Origin: Actinocatenispora sera
GTDB lineage: Bacteria; Actinomycetota; Actinomycetes; Mycobacteriales; Micromonosporaceae
DNA: 64,000 nucleotides
Direction: 5' to 3'
Assembly: GCF_018324685.1 (NCBI RefSeq)
Contig: NZ_AP023354.1
Location: 1,674,001 to 1,738,000 of the forward strand
Part shown: positions 7,311 through 15,541 of the stretch, one piece after another
How the letters are laid out: the number at the start of each line of letters is the position of its first letter
Position numbering within the stretch: the stretch's first letter is position 1
Notes under the pieces: generated by a model
Told to the model about the DNA's origin: nothing
The model's database searches: none
The model's input: the letters and a program-made list of their open reading frames with translations, nothing else
Position numbers and translations under genes: made by a program

Positions 7311-7835
7311 TCATGGCTGGGGGAGGTCGAAGCCGCTGTCGCGCAGGTAGTCGGCCGCCGGGCTGGCCGGGTCCAGCGGGTGCGCGGCGGTGAACACCAC
7401 CCGCTGCCGTTCCGGGGTGGCGACGGTCAGCTCGACGCAGTTCCACGGCATCTCCTCCGGGCCGCTGGTGCAGCCGGGCGCGAGTCGTTCGCAGCGGTCC
7501 CGGGTCGGCTCGATCTCGCCCAGTACGCAGGAGAAGCCGATCCGCGCGACGGAGGGCGTGGCGGCCGGCTCGCCCGGTACCAGCAGCACGTCCTGGAAGG
7601 CCCAGCGGCGCAGGTGCACCACCCCGCCGGGCACGGCGAACAGCTCGACGAAGCCGAGCCCGCGTACCCAGAAGTCGGTCGACGCGGCGAGATCGGCGGT
7701 CGGCACGCTCAGGTACGCGGGCATGCCGTAGATCTGGCGGCTGATCCCCGGTGGGACGGCGTCCTCGGCCGGCATCGGTACCGGGCTGAGGTAGTGCTGC
7801 TCGTCGGTGCGCTCGGACACCTTGTTCTCGGTCAT
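7311..7835 (-). CDS. VOC (glyoxalase/bleomycin-resistance) family protein
   Basis: A 174-residue protein of the vicinal oxygen chelate superfamily. YLSVPTADLAASTDFWVRGL at about residues 41-60 is the first beta-alpha unit. FSCVLGEIEP and the PWNCVELTVATPERQRVVF region give the second half. Metal ligands are not complete enough to name an enzyme, so it may be a binding protein. It is divergent from the GNAT gene at 7952 and is not clearly part of an operon. Confidence 0.8.
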   Translation of the reverse strand: MTENKVSERTDEQHYLSPVPMPAEDAVPPGISRQIYGMPAYLSVPTADLAASTDFWVRGLGFVELFAVPGGVVHLRRWAFQDVLLVPGEPAATPSVARIGFSCVLGEIEPTRDRCERLAPGCTSGPEEMPWNCVELTVATPERQRVVFTAAHPLDPASPAADYLRDSGFDLPQP

Positions 7836-7951
7836 GCCCCGATCGTCGAGCCTCCTGCGACGTCAGGGTCAAGCGCCGGACGAACGACGTCGCGCCGGAC
7901 AAACCGCCCGGCCGAGGATCCGCGCCGCGAGGATCCGCGTTAGCGTGCCGC

Positions 7952-8584
7952 ATGAGCAGCAGGACGACGGAGCCGGCGATCGATCCGGCGGCCGTGACGG
8001 TCGTACCGGCGAACGAGGCGAGCCGGGCCGATCTGCGCGCGGTGTTCGGTACGGCGGACTACGCGGGCCGCTGCAACTGCCAGCGGTTCACGGTGCGGGG
8101 CTGGCTCTGGACCGAGCTCACCGACGAGCAGCGGCGCGACCGGCTGTACCAGCAGACCCGGTGCGGTGAACCGGGTGCCGGGTCGACCAGCGGGCTGGTC
8201 GGCTACCTGGACGGCGAGCCGGTCGGCTGGGTGGCGGTGCAGCCCCGTACCGCCTATCCGAAGCTCGTCACCAGCCGCACCGTGTGGCGCGGCCGGGACG
8301 AGGACAAGCAGGACGACACCGTCTGGGCGGTCACCTGCTTCGTGGTACGCAAGGGGTTTCGCAAACGTGGCCTCACCTACCCGCTGGCCGCGGCCACGGT
8401 CGAGTACGCCCGCGGGCAGGGCGCCCGCGCGCTGGAGGGGTACCCGATGCGGACCGAGCCGGGCAAGGAGATCACCTGGGGTGAGCTGCACGTCGGCAGC
8501 GTCCAGGTGTTCGCCGAAGCGGGCTTCCGCGAGGTGAGCGCGCCGAGCCTGCGCCGGGTCGTGATGCGCGTCGACTTCCCCTGA
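7952..8584 (+). CDS. GNAT family N-acetyltransferase
   Basis: A 210-residue GNAT protein. The core reads VTCFVVRKGFRKRGLTYPLA (about residues 130-149), the acetyl-CoA loop, followed by GSVQVFAEAGFREV. A CNCQRF motif near residue 47 is typical of a subgroup of actinobacterial GNATs of unknown substrate. The ATG at 7952 lies 5 nt after TAGCGT (7941-7946), pointing to a leaderless transcript. Confidence 0.85.
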   Translation: MSSRTTEPAIDPAAVTVVPANEASRADLRAVFGTADYAGRCNCQRFTVRGWLWTELTDEQRRDRLYQQTRCGEPGAGSTSGLVGYLDGEPVGWVAVQPRTAYPKLVTSRTVWRGRDEDKQDDTVWAVTCFVVRKGFRKRGLTYPLAAATVEYARGQGARALEGYPMRTEPGKEITWGELHVGSVQVFAEAGFREVSAPSLRRVVMRVDFP

Positions 8585-8721
8585 CGATGGATCTTCACAC
8601 CGAAAGTGGTAGGGAGCACGGCGAAATCGCCGCGGGTAGGGGTGACAACGCGCTGCGTTTGATGCCTACTGGGGGTGAGCGTGGATTGCTCGACCCGAGG
8701 AGCTCGATTCAAGGAGCGGGG

Positions 8722-8913
8722 ATGGCCAACACGATCCGCGACCTGGCCCACGAGGTGCGCACCAGCACCGACGGGGTGATGTCACTGGTCAATTCGCTCA
8801 CCACGACCTCCGAGCAGCCGACCCCGACGACCTCGCCGGCGGCAGAGTCACCGGCGGACCGGACCATCCGTGCCCTGTGGGCACACCGGTTCTGGCGCCC
8901 GACCCGCCGCTGA
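8722..8913 (+). CDS. Small hypothetical protein
   Basis: A 63-residue protein beginning MANTIRDLAHEV, with a Thr/Ser/Pro-rich middle and a basic, Trp-containing end. The ATG at 8722 follows AAGGAG (8711-8716) at good spacing, which makes it preferable to the in-frame start at 8587. I do not recognise a family. It sits between a GNAT gene and a hairpin-rich leader, and could be the first gene of a unit with the membrane protein at 9107. Confidence 0.55.
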   Translation: MANTIRDLAHEVRTSTDGVMSLVNSLTTTSEQPTPTTSPAAESPADRTIRALWAHRFWRPTRR

Positions 8914-9047
8914 GGCGCGCCGCGAGGTCCCCGACAGCGTTACTCGCAGCGCCACGCCGGCCGCACTGCCCGCCGGAACGCCTGGTACCCACGCCGGACG
9001 TCCTCTTGTGGGCAGGGACCCGCCGACCGGCCGGCGTGGCCCTTCCC

Positions 9048-9094
9048 CCGGTGCCACAATTCGCTTGTGGCACCGGCGTTGGCGTCCGTGCCAC
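9048..9094 (+). promoter_or_regulatory. Competing hairpins before the ribosome-binding site
   Basis: Arm A (9048-9059, CCGGTGCCACAA) pairs perfectly with arm B (9065-9076, TTGTGGCACCGG) over 12 bp with a TTCGC loop. Arm C (9088-9094, GTGCCAC) can instead pair with GTGGCAC inside B (9067-9073), forming a hairpin that ends next to the GGGGAGGAG ribosome site of the gene at 9107. The two structures exclude each other, as in an RNA attenuator. A DNA operator is the alternative reading. Confidence 0.5.
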
Positions 9095-9106
9095 CGGGGA
9101 GGAGCG

Positions 9107-9718
9107 ATGCGCAGTACCCACCGGTGGCGGGACGACGATCCGGGTGACGAGGACGACGCCGAGCCGATGCCGCTGATCGAGTTGACCGACGACCTCGACG
9201 ACGAGGGCACCGTCGACCAGCTGACCGAGGACGAGTCGGAGCCGCGGTCTCGCCGGCGATCGCTGTCGCTGCCCCGGCGCTACCTGGCGGCCGGGGCGGC
9301 CGGGCTGCTCGCGATCGGCTTCGCCGGCGGCATGGTGGTGCAGCGCGCCAGCTCGCCGCCGCCCGACGACACGGCGGTCACCGCCAACACGACCGAGCTC
9401 GGGGTCCGCGCATCGAATTTCGACGTGCCGTCCGAGGACAGCTCGACCTGCCGCTACGGCTATGGCGACGGCTACGGCTCGGCCGGGCTGACGACGGTGT
9501 GCACCGGCACGCTCTACTCGATCCGGCACGCCGAGGACGGGTGGCAGCTGACGCTGGGCCTGGACCACGGCGTGACGATCGGCATCGAGGTGGACGACAG
9601 CACGTCGGTGGACGGCCTGTCGTCCGTGGGCGAGCTGGCCGTCGGCACCACGCTGGTGGTCAGCGGACATCCCGGCAAGGACGGCGCGATGCACGCCACC
9701 GCCATCACCTTCGGGTGA
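9107..9718 (+). CDS. Single-pass membrane protein, unknown function
   Basis: A 203-residue protein. The N-terminal 50 residues are acidic and cytoplasmic. RRYLAAGAAGLLAIGFAGGM at about 57-77 is a single membrane helix. An extracytoplasmic beta-rich domain of about 120 residues follows, with two Cys (near 108 and 122) that may form a disulfide. The final GTTLVVSGHPGKDGAMHATA resembles the end of DUF5666-like beta domains. The start is fixed by GGGGAGGAG (9096-9104). Two alternative hairpins precede it. Confidence 0.65.
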   Translation: MRSTHRWRDDDPGDEDDAEPMPLIELTDDLDDEGTVDQLTEDESEPRSRRRSLSLPRRYLAAGAAGLLAIGFAGGMVVQRASSPPPDDTAVTANTTELGVRASNFDVPSEDSSTCRYGYGDGYGSAGLTTVCTGTLYSIRHAEDGWQLTLGLDHGVTIGIEVDDSTSVDGLSSVGELAVGTTLVVSGHPGKDGAMHATAITFG

Positions 9719-9733
9719 CCGCAGCGGGTGGGG

Positions 9734-10225
9734 TCACAGGTGCTCGCCGGCGGCGCGCTCCCAGGCGGCGTTGACCTCGGCCTCGGCGTGCAGCCGGCCC
9801 TGCCAGCCGCGGATCTCGGTGTCCTTGCCGGGCTCCAGTGCCTTGTACACGTTGAAGAAGTGGCTGATCTCGTCGCGCAGGTGGCGCGGCAGGTCACCGA
9901 TGTCCCGGATGTGGTCGTACCGGTCGTCGCCCGCCGGTACGCACATCACCTTGGCGTCCGGGCCGTGCTCGTCCCGCATCCAGAACACCGCGACCGGCCG
10001 TACCGCGATGACGCAGCCGGGGAAGGTCGGTTCGTCCAGCAGCAGCACCATCGCGTCGAGCGGGTCGTCGTCCTCGCCGAGCGAGTCCGGGACGAAGCCG
10101 TAGTCGGCGGGGTAGCGCGTCGCGGTGAACAGCGTCCGGTCGAGCCGGATGCGACCGGTCCTGTGGTCCATCTCGTACTTGTTCCGGGATCCCGCCGGGA
10201 TCTCCACCACCATGTCGAATTCCAT
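9734..10225 (-). CDS. ppa: Inorganic pyrophosphatase
   Basis: A 163-residue family I soluble pyrophosphatase, which hydrolyses PPi to two phosphates and pulls biosynthetic reactions forward. Signature residues are visible: EIPAGSRNKYE (about 9-19), YPADYGFVPDSLGEDDDPLDAMVLL with the metal-binding Asp triad (about 38-62), and VPAGDDRYDHI near 96. Length is typical of actinobacterial enzymes. ATG at 10225 has GAGGAGG upstream. Monocistronic as far as can be seen. Confidence 0.97.
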   Translation of the reverse strand: MEFDMVVEIPAGSRNKYEMDHRTGRIRLDRTLFTATRYPADYGFVPDSLGEDDDPLDAMVLLLDEPTFPGCVIAVRPVAVFWMRDEHGPDAKVMCVPAGDDRYDHIRDIGDLPRHLRDEISHFFNVYKALEPGKDTEIRGWQGRLHAEAEVNAAWERAAGEHL

Positions 10226-10423
10226 CCGCCGACCTCCTCGCGCACCATCATCACCCGGCGCGGGCGGTTCGGCGGCGAAACGGCGGTCGGACGGGCAGCC
10301 AGTTGTCCCGCCACCGTGGCTCGATGGCGGGACAGGTGCTGGTAGTCCGTGCGCCGGCGGCGCACGCATGACAGGATGCCGGGTCGCCGCGACGCCGCCG
10401 CAACCGGGGCGGGGGCGTACCGG

Positions 10424-10990
10424 TCAGGTGGTGGCCGGGGCCTTCTTGCGCAGCAGCGTCATGAACTCGCCGAACCAGGACGGGTGGTCCGGCCAGGCCC
10501 GCGCCGACACCATCTGCCCGTCGACCACCGCGGCGGCGTCCACGAACTCGGCGCCCGCGGCCTCGACGTCCGGCTTCAGCGCCGGGTAGGCGGCGGTACG
10601 GCGGCCCTCCAGTACCCCGGCGGCGGCCAGGCCCTGCGCGGCGTGGCACAGGTGCGCCACCGGCAGGTCGGCGGAGAAGAAGTGCCGGACGATGCGCTGG
10701 AAGTCCGGGTCGTTCCGGATGTACTCGGGTGCGCGACCACCCGGCACCACCATCGCCACGTAGTCGTTCGGTTCGACGTCGGCGAACGCCACGTTCGCCG
10801 GCCAGGTGTACCCGAGCTTCTCGGTGTACGTGTCGAAGCCGTCCACGAAGTCGTGCACGACGAACTGCAGCTTCTTCACCGCCGGCGCGGCGATGTCGAC
10901 CTCGTACCCCTCCTCCTGGAGCCGCTGGTACGGGTACATCACCTCCAACGACTCGGCCGCGTCGCCGGTCAGGATGATCACCTTGGGCAT
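10424..10990 (-). CDS. DJ-1/PfpI family protein
   Basis: A 188-residue class I amidotransferase-like protein of the DJ-1/PfpI superfamily. The nucleophile elbow AHLCHAAQGL near residue 113 has the conserved Cys followed by His. VVPGGRAPEYIR near 85 is the matching loop. The family includes cysteine proteases, glyoxalase III-like deglycases and chaperones; the exact activity cannot be chosen from sequence. ATG at 10990 follows GGAGGC. The upstream 265-nt gap to the sugar kinase has short GGATCGG-type repeats and no gene. Confidence 0.85.
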   Translation of the reverse strand: MPKVIILTGDAAESLEVMYPYQRLQEEGYEVDIAAPAVKKLQFVVHDFVDGFDTYTEKLGYTWPANVAFADVEPNDYVAMVVPGGRAPEYIRNDPDFQRIVRHFFSADLPVAHLCHAAQGLAAAGVLEGRRTAAYPALKPDVEAAGAEFVDAAAVVDGQMVSARAWPDHPSWFGEFMTLLRKKAPATT

Positions 10991-11255
10991 CGTTGGCCTC
11001 CCTTCCCACCCCACTATCGAGCTCCGCACCCGATCCTGCCGCCGGAACCCCCGGATCGGTAGGTCCACCCGGCCGGTCGACACCCCGCGCCGAACGGCCC
11101 GGGGTCGACGCGCGCGGATCGGTCCGGGGCTGGTGCGCGGCGCCCGGCGGCGAGCTGCCCGGATCGGCCCGGTGCGGTGCCCGTTTGCGCGGTCCGGGCG
11201 ATCCGACCCGCGGTACGGCGGTCGTTGGACCGGCCGCCCGATACGATCGGCAACC

Positions 11256-12164
11256 GTGTTCACGGTGATCGGCGAGGCCCTGGTGGATGTGGTGTGGCGG
11301 CCCGGGGCCGCCGAACCGGTCGAGCTCGTCGGCGGTTCGCCGGCGAACGTCGCCCTCGGGCTGGCCCGGCTGGGCGACCCGGCCGGCCTGATCACCCAGT
11401 ACGGGCCGGACGAGCACGGCGCCCGGATCGTGGCCCGGCTCGGCGCCGCCGGCGTCGCGCTGGACCGCAGCGACGCGGGCGCGGCCCGTACCGCCACCGC
11501 GACGGCGCGGGTGGGTGCGGACGGCGCCGCGGCGTACGAGTTCGACCTGGCCTGGGCGCCGAAGGACCTGACGCCCTATCCCGGCTCGGTCGCGGTGCAC
11601 GCCGGGTCGCTCGCCACCCTGGCGCCGGGCGACGCGGTACTGGCGGGCATGCTGGCCGGGGTGCGCGGCTCGACCGTCGTGTCGTACGACCCGAACGTGC
11701 GGCCGACGCTGCACGGCCCCGTCGAGCACGCGCGCGATCAGGTGGCCCGGTTCGTGGCGCTCGCGCACCTGGTCAAGGCGTCCGCCGACGACCTGGCCTG
11801 GCTGTACCCGGGTGAGCCGGTCGAGGCGGTCGCGGCCCGCTGGCTCGCCGCCGGGCCGAGCCTGGTCGTCGTGACGCTCGGCGCCGACGGCGGGTACCTT
11901 GCCACGGCCGGGTACCAGCTGCGGTGTGCGGCGCCGCCGGTCGACGTGGTGGACACCGTCGGCGCCGGCGATGCGTGCATGTCCGCGCTGCTGGACGGGC
12001 TGTACCGGGCCGGTGCACTGACGCTCGATGCGCTGCCGGCGCTGCCCGCGGACACCGCCCGGCAGGTCCTGCACCGGGCGCTGACCGCGGCCGCGATCAC
12101 CTGCGGTCGCGCGGGCGCCGACCCGCCCACCGCCGCCGAACTCGCCGCCCGTCTCGCCGGCTGA
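11256..12164 (+). CDS. PfkB-family carbohydrate kinase (fructokinase-like)
   Basis: A 302-residue ribokinase-fold sugar kinase that transfers phosphate from ATP to a sugar hydroxyl. GGSPANVALGLARLG (about 27-41) is the first PfkB signature and DTVGAGDACMSALL (about 233-246) is the second, with the catalytic Asp in GAGD. Layout fits fructokinases; the sugar is not proven. The GTG at 11256 lies 8 nt after TACGAT (11242-11247). It converges on pntB with a 2-nt gap. Confidence 0.9.
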   Translation: MFTVIGEALVDVVWRPGAAEPVELVGGSPANVALGLARLGDPAGLITQYGPDEHGARIVARLGAAGVALDRSDAGAARTATATARVGADGAAAYEFDLAWAPKDLTPYPGSVAVHAGSLATLAPGDAVLAGMLAGVRGSTVVSYDPNVRPTLHGPVEHARDQVARFVALAHLVKASADDLAWLYPGEPVEAVAARWLAAGPSLVVVTLGADGGYLATAGYQLRCAAPPVDVVDTVGAGDACMSALLDGLYRAGALTLDALPALPADTARQVLHRALTAAAITCGRAGADPPTAAELAARLAG

Positions 12165-12166
12165 GG

Positions 12167-13558
12167 TCAGCCGACCAGGCTACGGACGGAGCTGGTGAGG
12201 TCGGCGAGGGCGGACTTGGCGTCGGCGAACAGCATGCCGGTCGCCGGCGCGGTGTAGAGCTCGTTGTCGATCCCGGCGTACCCGTGGCCCATCGAGCGCT
12301 TGATCACGATGACGCTGCGGGCCGCGTCCACGTTGAGGATCGGCATCCCGGACACCGGGTTGCCGGGCCGGCGCGCGGCGGGGTTGGTCACGTCGTTCGC
12401 GCCGACGACCAGCGCCACGTCGGTCACCGCGAACTCGTCGTTGACCTCGTCCATCTCCTTGAGCATCGGGTACGGCACGTTCGCCTCGGCGAGCAGCACG
12501 TTCATGTGGCCGGGCATCCGGCCGGCCACCGGGTGGATCGCGTAGCAGACGTCGACGCCGCGCTCGGTGAGCAGGTCGGCCAGCGCGGACAGTTCGTGCT
12601 GCGCCTGCGCGGCGGCCAGGCCGTAGCCGGGGACCACGATCACCTTCCGCGCGTACGCCAGCTGGATGGCGGCGTCCTCGGCGGTGACCGACCGGACCGA
12701 GGTGTCGGCCGAGCCGACCGCCGCCGGCCCGCCGTCGCCGGTACCGAAGCCGCCGACGAGCACCGCGATCACCGACCGGTTCATCGCGTCGGCCATCAGC
12801 TTGGTCAGGATCGTGCCGGACGCGCCGACCAGCGCACCCGCGATGATCAGCGCCACCGAGTTCAGCACGAAACCGGCCATCGCCACCGCGGTACCGGTGA
12901 ACGCGTTCAGCAGCGAGATCACCACCGGCATGTCGGCGCCGCCGATCGGCAGCACCATCGCCACCCCGAACGCGGCCGCGGCCACGATCACCACGACCAG
13001 TACCGGCACGTTCGGCGTGATCAGCACCCAGACGGCGCCGGCGACGACGATCGCGACCAGCCCGACGCTGACCGCGCGCCGGCCCGGGAACAGCACGGGA
13101 TTGCCGGTGACCCAGCCCTGCAGCTTGCCGGCGGCGATCAGCGAACCGGTGAACGTGACGCCGCCGATCACCACGTCCAGCAGGGCGCTGACGGTGGTCT
13201 GGGCGCCGATCGCGGGCGAGAGCCGAACGTACTCGGTGACCGCGACGAGCGCCGCCGCGCCGCCGCCGACCGCGTTGAACAGGCTGACCAGCTGCGGCAT
13301 CCCGGTCATCGGTACCCGCCGGGCCAGCAGCGCGCCGCCGGCCGCACCGACCGCCACCCCGGCGAGCAGGACCACCGGGCCGGTCATCGTCTCGGTGTTG
13401 CGGGCCAGCCGTACCGCGGTGATCACCAGCGCCAGCACCATTCCGGCCGCGGACAGCAGGTTGCCGCGGCGCGCGGTGGCCGGCGAGTTCATCAGGTGCA
13501 GGCCGAGCACGAACGCCACCGCCGCGGCCAGGTAGCCGAGCTGCTCCACCGCGCTCAC
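12167..13558 (-). CDS. pntB: NAD(P) transhydrogenase beta subunit
   Basis: A 463-residue subunit of proton-translocating transhydrogenase, which couples hydride transfer from NADH to NADP+ with proton entry. The first 270 residues hold about eight or nine membrane helices (domain II). The C-terminal domain III carries the NADP-binding VPGYGLAAAQAQ, AIHPVAGRMPGHMN and VGANDVTNPAA motifs. The GTG at 13558 overlaps the stop of a 19-codon micro-ORF that follows pntA2. It is the last gene of the pnt operon. Confidence 0.96.
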   Translation of the reverse strand: MSAVEQLGYLAAAVAFVLGLHLMNSPATARRGNLLSAAGMVLALVITAVRLARNTETMTGPVVLLAGVAVGAAGGALLARRVPMTGMPQLVSLFNAVGGGAAALVAVTEYVRLSPAIGAQTTVSALLDVVIGGVTFTGSLIAAGKLQGWVTGNPVLFPGRRAVSVGLVAIVVAGAVWVLITPNVPVLVVVIVAAAAFGVAMVLPIGGADMPVVISLLNAFTGTAVAMAGFVLNSVALIIAGALVGASGTILTKLMADAMNRSVIAVLVGGFGTGDGGPAAVGSADTSVRSVTAEDAAIQLAYARKVIVVPGYGLAAAQAQHELSALADLLTERGVDVCYAIHPVAGRMPGHMNVLLAEANVPYPMLKEMDEVNDEFAVTDVALVVGANDVTNPAARRPGNPVSGMPILNVDAARSVIVIKRSMGHGYAGIDNELYTAPATGMLFADAKSALADLTSSVRSLVG

Positions 13559-13614
13559 GGTCGTTCCTCCCTCGTCGGAACGACGACGAGGCACGACACG
13601 CAGTGCCCGCTCAT
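13555..13614 (-). CDS. 19-codon coupled micro-ORF between pntA2 and pntB
   Basis: Reads MSGHCVSCLVVVPTREERP. Its ATG (13614-13612) overlaps the pntA2 stop as ATGA, and its TGA overlaps the pntB GTG. The sequence CGACGAGGGAGGAACGACC just before pntB supplies the ribosome site. It is related in sequence and position to micro-ORFs at 13991-14074, 41719-41802 and 49626-49709. It may act as a coupling leader rather than a functional peptide. Confidence 0.5.
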   Translation of the reverse strand: MSGHCVSCLVVVPTREERP

Positions 13615-13994
13615 CGCGCCACCTCCGACCCGGTCGCACCGCGCGGCGCCGGCACTTTCTTGCCGGCCGCCTTCGGTGCCGAGTCGCCGCGGGCCGCCGG
13701 GCCGCGGCGGCCGTCCCGGGTCCGGAACATCTCCAGCATCCGGTCGGTGACCAGGTAGCCGCCGACCACGTTCGCGGTGGCGAACGCCGCGGCGATCGCG
13801 ACCAGCGCGTACTCCAGGGGGGTGCGGGCCGAACCGGCGACGATCACCACGCCGAGCAGGATGATGCCGTGGATCGAGTTGGCGCCGGACATCAGCGGGG
13901 TGTGCAGGGTGGCCGGCACCTTGCTGATCACCTCGAACCCGACCAGCACGGCCAGCACGAACATCGTCACGTCGGTGAGCAGGCTGCCACTCAT
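13611..13994 (-). CDS. pntA: NAD(P) transhydrogenase alpha-2 membrane subunit
   Basis: A 127-residue protein with three to four membrane helices (about 7-25, 38-53, 60-82). It corresponds to the C-terminal membrane part of PntA, encoded separately as in many actinobacteria and in Rhodospirillum (PntAB). The PATLHTPLMSGANSIHGI motif at about 27-44 is diagnostic. The tail after residue 95 is Lys/Arg/Ala-rich. Start and stop both overlap micro-ORFs (13991-14074 upstream, 13555-13614 downstream). Confidence 0.93.
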   Translation of the reverse strand: MSGSLLTDVTMFVLAVLVGFEVISKVPATLHTPLMSGANSIHGIILLGVVIVAGSARTPLEYALVAIAAAFATANVVGGYLVTDRMLEMFRTRDGRRGPAARGDSAPKAAGKKVPAPRGATGSEVAR

Positions 13995-14074
13995 GCCGGT
14001 CCTCCGCTTCGCTCCGGCCGGGCCTTCGGCACGAGCGCACAGTGCCCGGGGTTCGCTCGCTCGCGCTCGCTCAT
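13991..14074 (-). CDS. 27-codon coupled micro-ORF between pntA1 and pntA2
   Basis: The peptide starts MSERERANPGHCALVP and ends SGGPA. Its ATG overlaps the stop of pntA1 (ATGA at 14071-14074) and its stop overlaps the ATG of pntA2. A GGAGGACC near its end acts as ribosome site for pntA2. The GAGCGAGCGCGAGCGAGCG start of the DNA repeats near 41.72 kb. Same class as the other micro-ORFs in this window; peptide function is unknown. Confidence 0.5.
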   Translation of the reverse strand: MSERERANPGHCALVPKARPERSGGPA

Positions 14075-15183
14075 GAGGCGGTCCTCTCGCCGGCGTGGGT
14101 GATCACGATGCCGGCCTGGATCTCGTCGTCGAGGTCGACGTGCACGGCGCCGTCGGACACCAGTACGGCCAGCACCGCGCTGACGTTCCGGGCGTACGCG
14201 GTGGACGCGGCCGGCGCCATGTCCGAGGCGAGGTGGCCGGCGCCGATCACCGTGACGCCGTTGTCGGTGCGGATCGTGGCGTCCGGGACGGACACCGCGA
14301 CGTTCCCGCCGTACGGGCCGGCGGCGAGGTCGACGATGACCGAACCGGGCCGCATCGCCTTCACCGCTTCGGCGGTGACCAGCAGCGGTGGCGCCGCGCC
14401 CGGTACCTGCGCGGTCGTGATGACCACGTCGTGCCGGGCGATCTGCGCGGCCAGCCGCTCCTGCTGCACCCGCTGCTCGTCGTCGGACAGCGCCCGGGCG
14501 TACCCACCGGTGCCCTCGGCCGGGCCGACATCGGCCAGGGTGACGAACGTACCGCCGACCGACTCGACCTGCTCGCGGGTCTCCGGCCGCACGTCGTACG
14601 CGCGGACCTGGGCGCCGAGCCGGCGGGCGGTGCCGATGGCCTGCAGGCCGGCCACACCGGCACCGAGCACCAGCACCTCGGCCGGCCGTACCGTGCCGGC
14701 GGCGGTGACGAGCATCGGGAAGAACCGTGGGTACGCCGCGGCGGCGACCAGCACCGCGCGGTACCCGGCGACGTTCGCCTGGGAGGTCAGCGCGTCGGCG
14801 GCCTGGGCCCGGCTGAGCGTGCGCGGCAGCCGGTCCAGGCTGACCAGCGTGACGCCGGCGGCGGCGAGCCGGTCGATCAGCTCCGGGCAGGTGGCCGGGC
14901 GGTACAGCCCGATCAGAGTCTGTCCACTGTGGACTCTGTCGGGCAGGTCGTCGGGTGGTGGGCCGACGGACAGCAGCACGTCGGCCGTGCCGTACACCGT
15001 GTCGGGCTCGACCACCTGGGCGCCGGCCTGGGTGTAGTCCGCGTCGGCGAACAGCGCGGCCTCGCCCGCGCCGCTGGCCACCAGCACCTCGGCGGGCAGC
15101 CGCGCCAGCCGGGACACCACCTCCGGCACCATGGCCACCCGGCGCTCGCCGGCCGCCGTCTCCCGTACCACGCCGATGCGCAC
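14071..15183 (-). CDS. pntA: NAD(P) transhydrogenase alpha-1 NAD-binding subunit
   Basis: A 370-residue soluble domain I of transhydrogenase, related to alanine dehydrogenase. It begins MRIGVVRETAAGERRVAMVP, the family signature. The Rossmann motif VLGAGVAGLQAIGTARRLGA is at about 171-190, and GSVIVDLAAGPYGGN near 280 contacts NAD(H). It is the first gene of the operon, followed by pntA2 and pntB with micro-ORFs between each. A CRP-like palindrome lies 124 nt upstream (15307-15324). Confidence 0.95.
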   Translation of the reverse strand: MRIGVVRETAAGERRVAMVPEVVSRLARLPAEVLVASGAGEAALFADADYTQAGAQVVEPDTVYGTADVLLSVGPPPDDLPDRVHSGQTLIGLYRPATCPELIDRLAAAGVTLVSLDRLPRTLSRAQAADALTSQANVAGYRAVLVAAAAYPRFFPMLVTAAGTVRPAEVLVLGAGVAGLQAIGTARRLGAQVRAYDVRPETREQVESVGGTFVTLADVGPAEGTGGYARALSDDEQRVQQERLAAQIARHDVVITTAQVPGAAPPLLVTAEAVKAMRPGSVIVDLAAGPYGGNVAVSVPDATIRTDNGVTVIGAGHLASDMAPAASTAYARNVSAVLAVLVSDGAVHVDLDDEIQAGIVITHAGERTAS

Positions 15184-15306
15184 CCGCGCCTCCCGATCCG
15201 GGCCACGGGCGCGTTGACGCGGCGGGGCCCTCGGTACCGCTCCGGGGCTGCCGGGCAGGCTCGACGGGTCGCGTCGCCGCCGGCTCGACAGCCTCCTGCC
15301 GTCTTT

Positions 15307-15324
15307 GCGTGACGCTTGTCACGC
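15307..15324. promoter_or_regulatory. CRP-like palindrome upstream of pnt operon
   Basis: GCGTGAC-GCTT-GTCACGC is a perfect inverted repeat. Read as GTGA-N6-TCAC (15309-15322) it matches the half-sites and spacing used by actinobacterial CRP proteins. It is 124 nt before the pntA1 start. A crp gene is present at 57.3 kb. Binding is inferred from the match. The rest of 15184-15541 holds no gene I recognise. Confidence 0.5.
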
Positions 15325-15541
15325 TAGCGCGTCGCGGGTGGTCCGCGCCATGCCGGAACCTCACGATCGGGCGGTTCGGTCCAAGAGGTCCGTACGGAAG
15401 GGACCGCCGGCGCCCGCCTGCCGGATCTTCCGGTCGGCCGCTCGAAGCGAGCTTGTCCACCCCGGAAGAGTGCGCGCTGAACTGGTCGAACACGAAGTCG
15501 CGGTGGCGGGCCGGGTCGAACGGGTCGGTCCGGCCGGGTCG

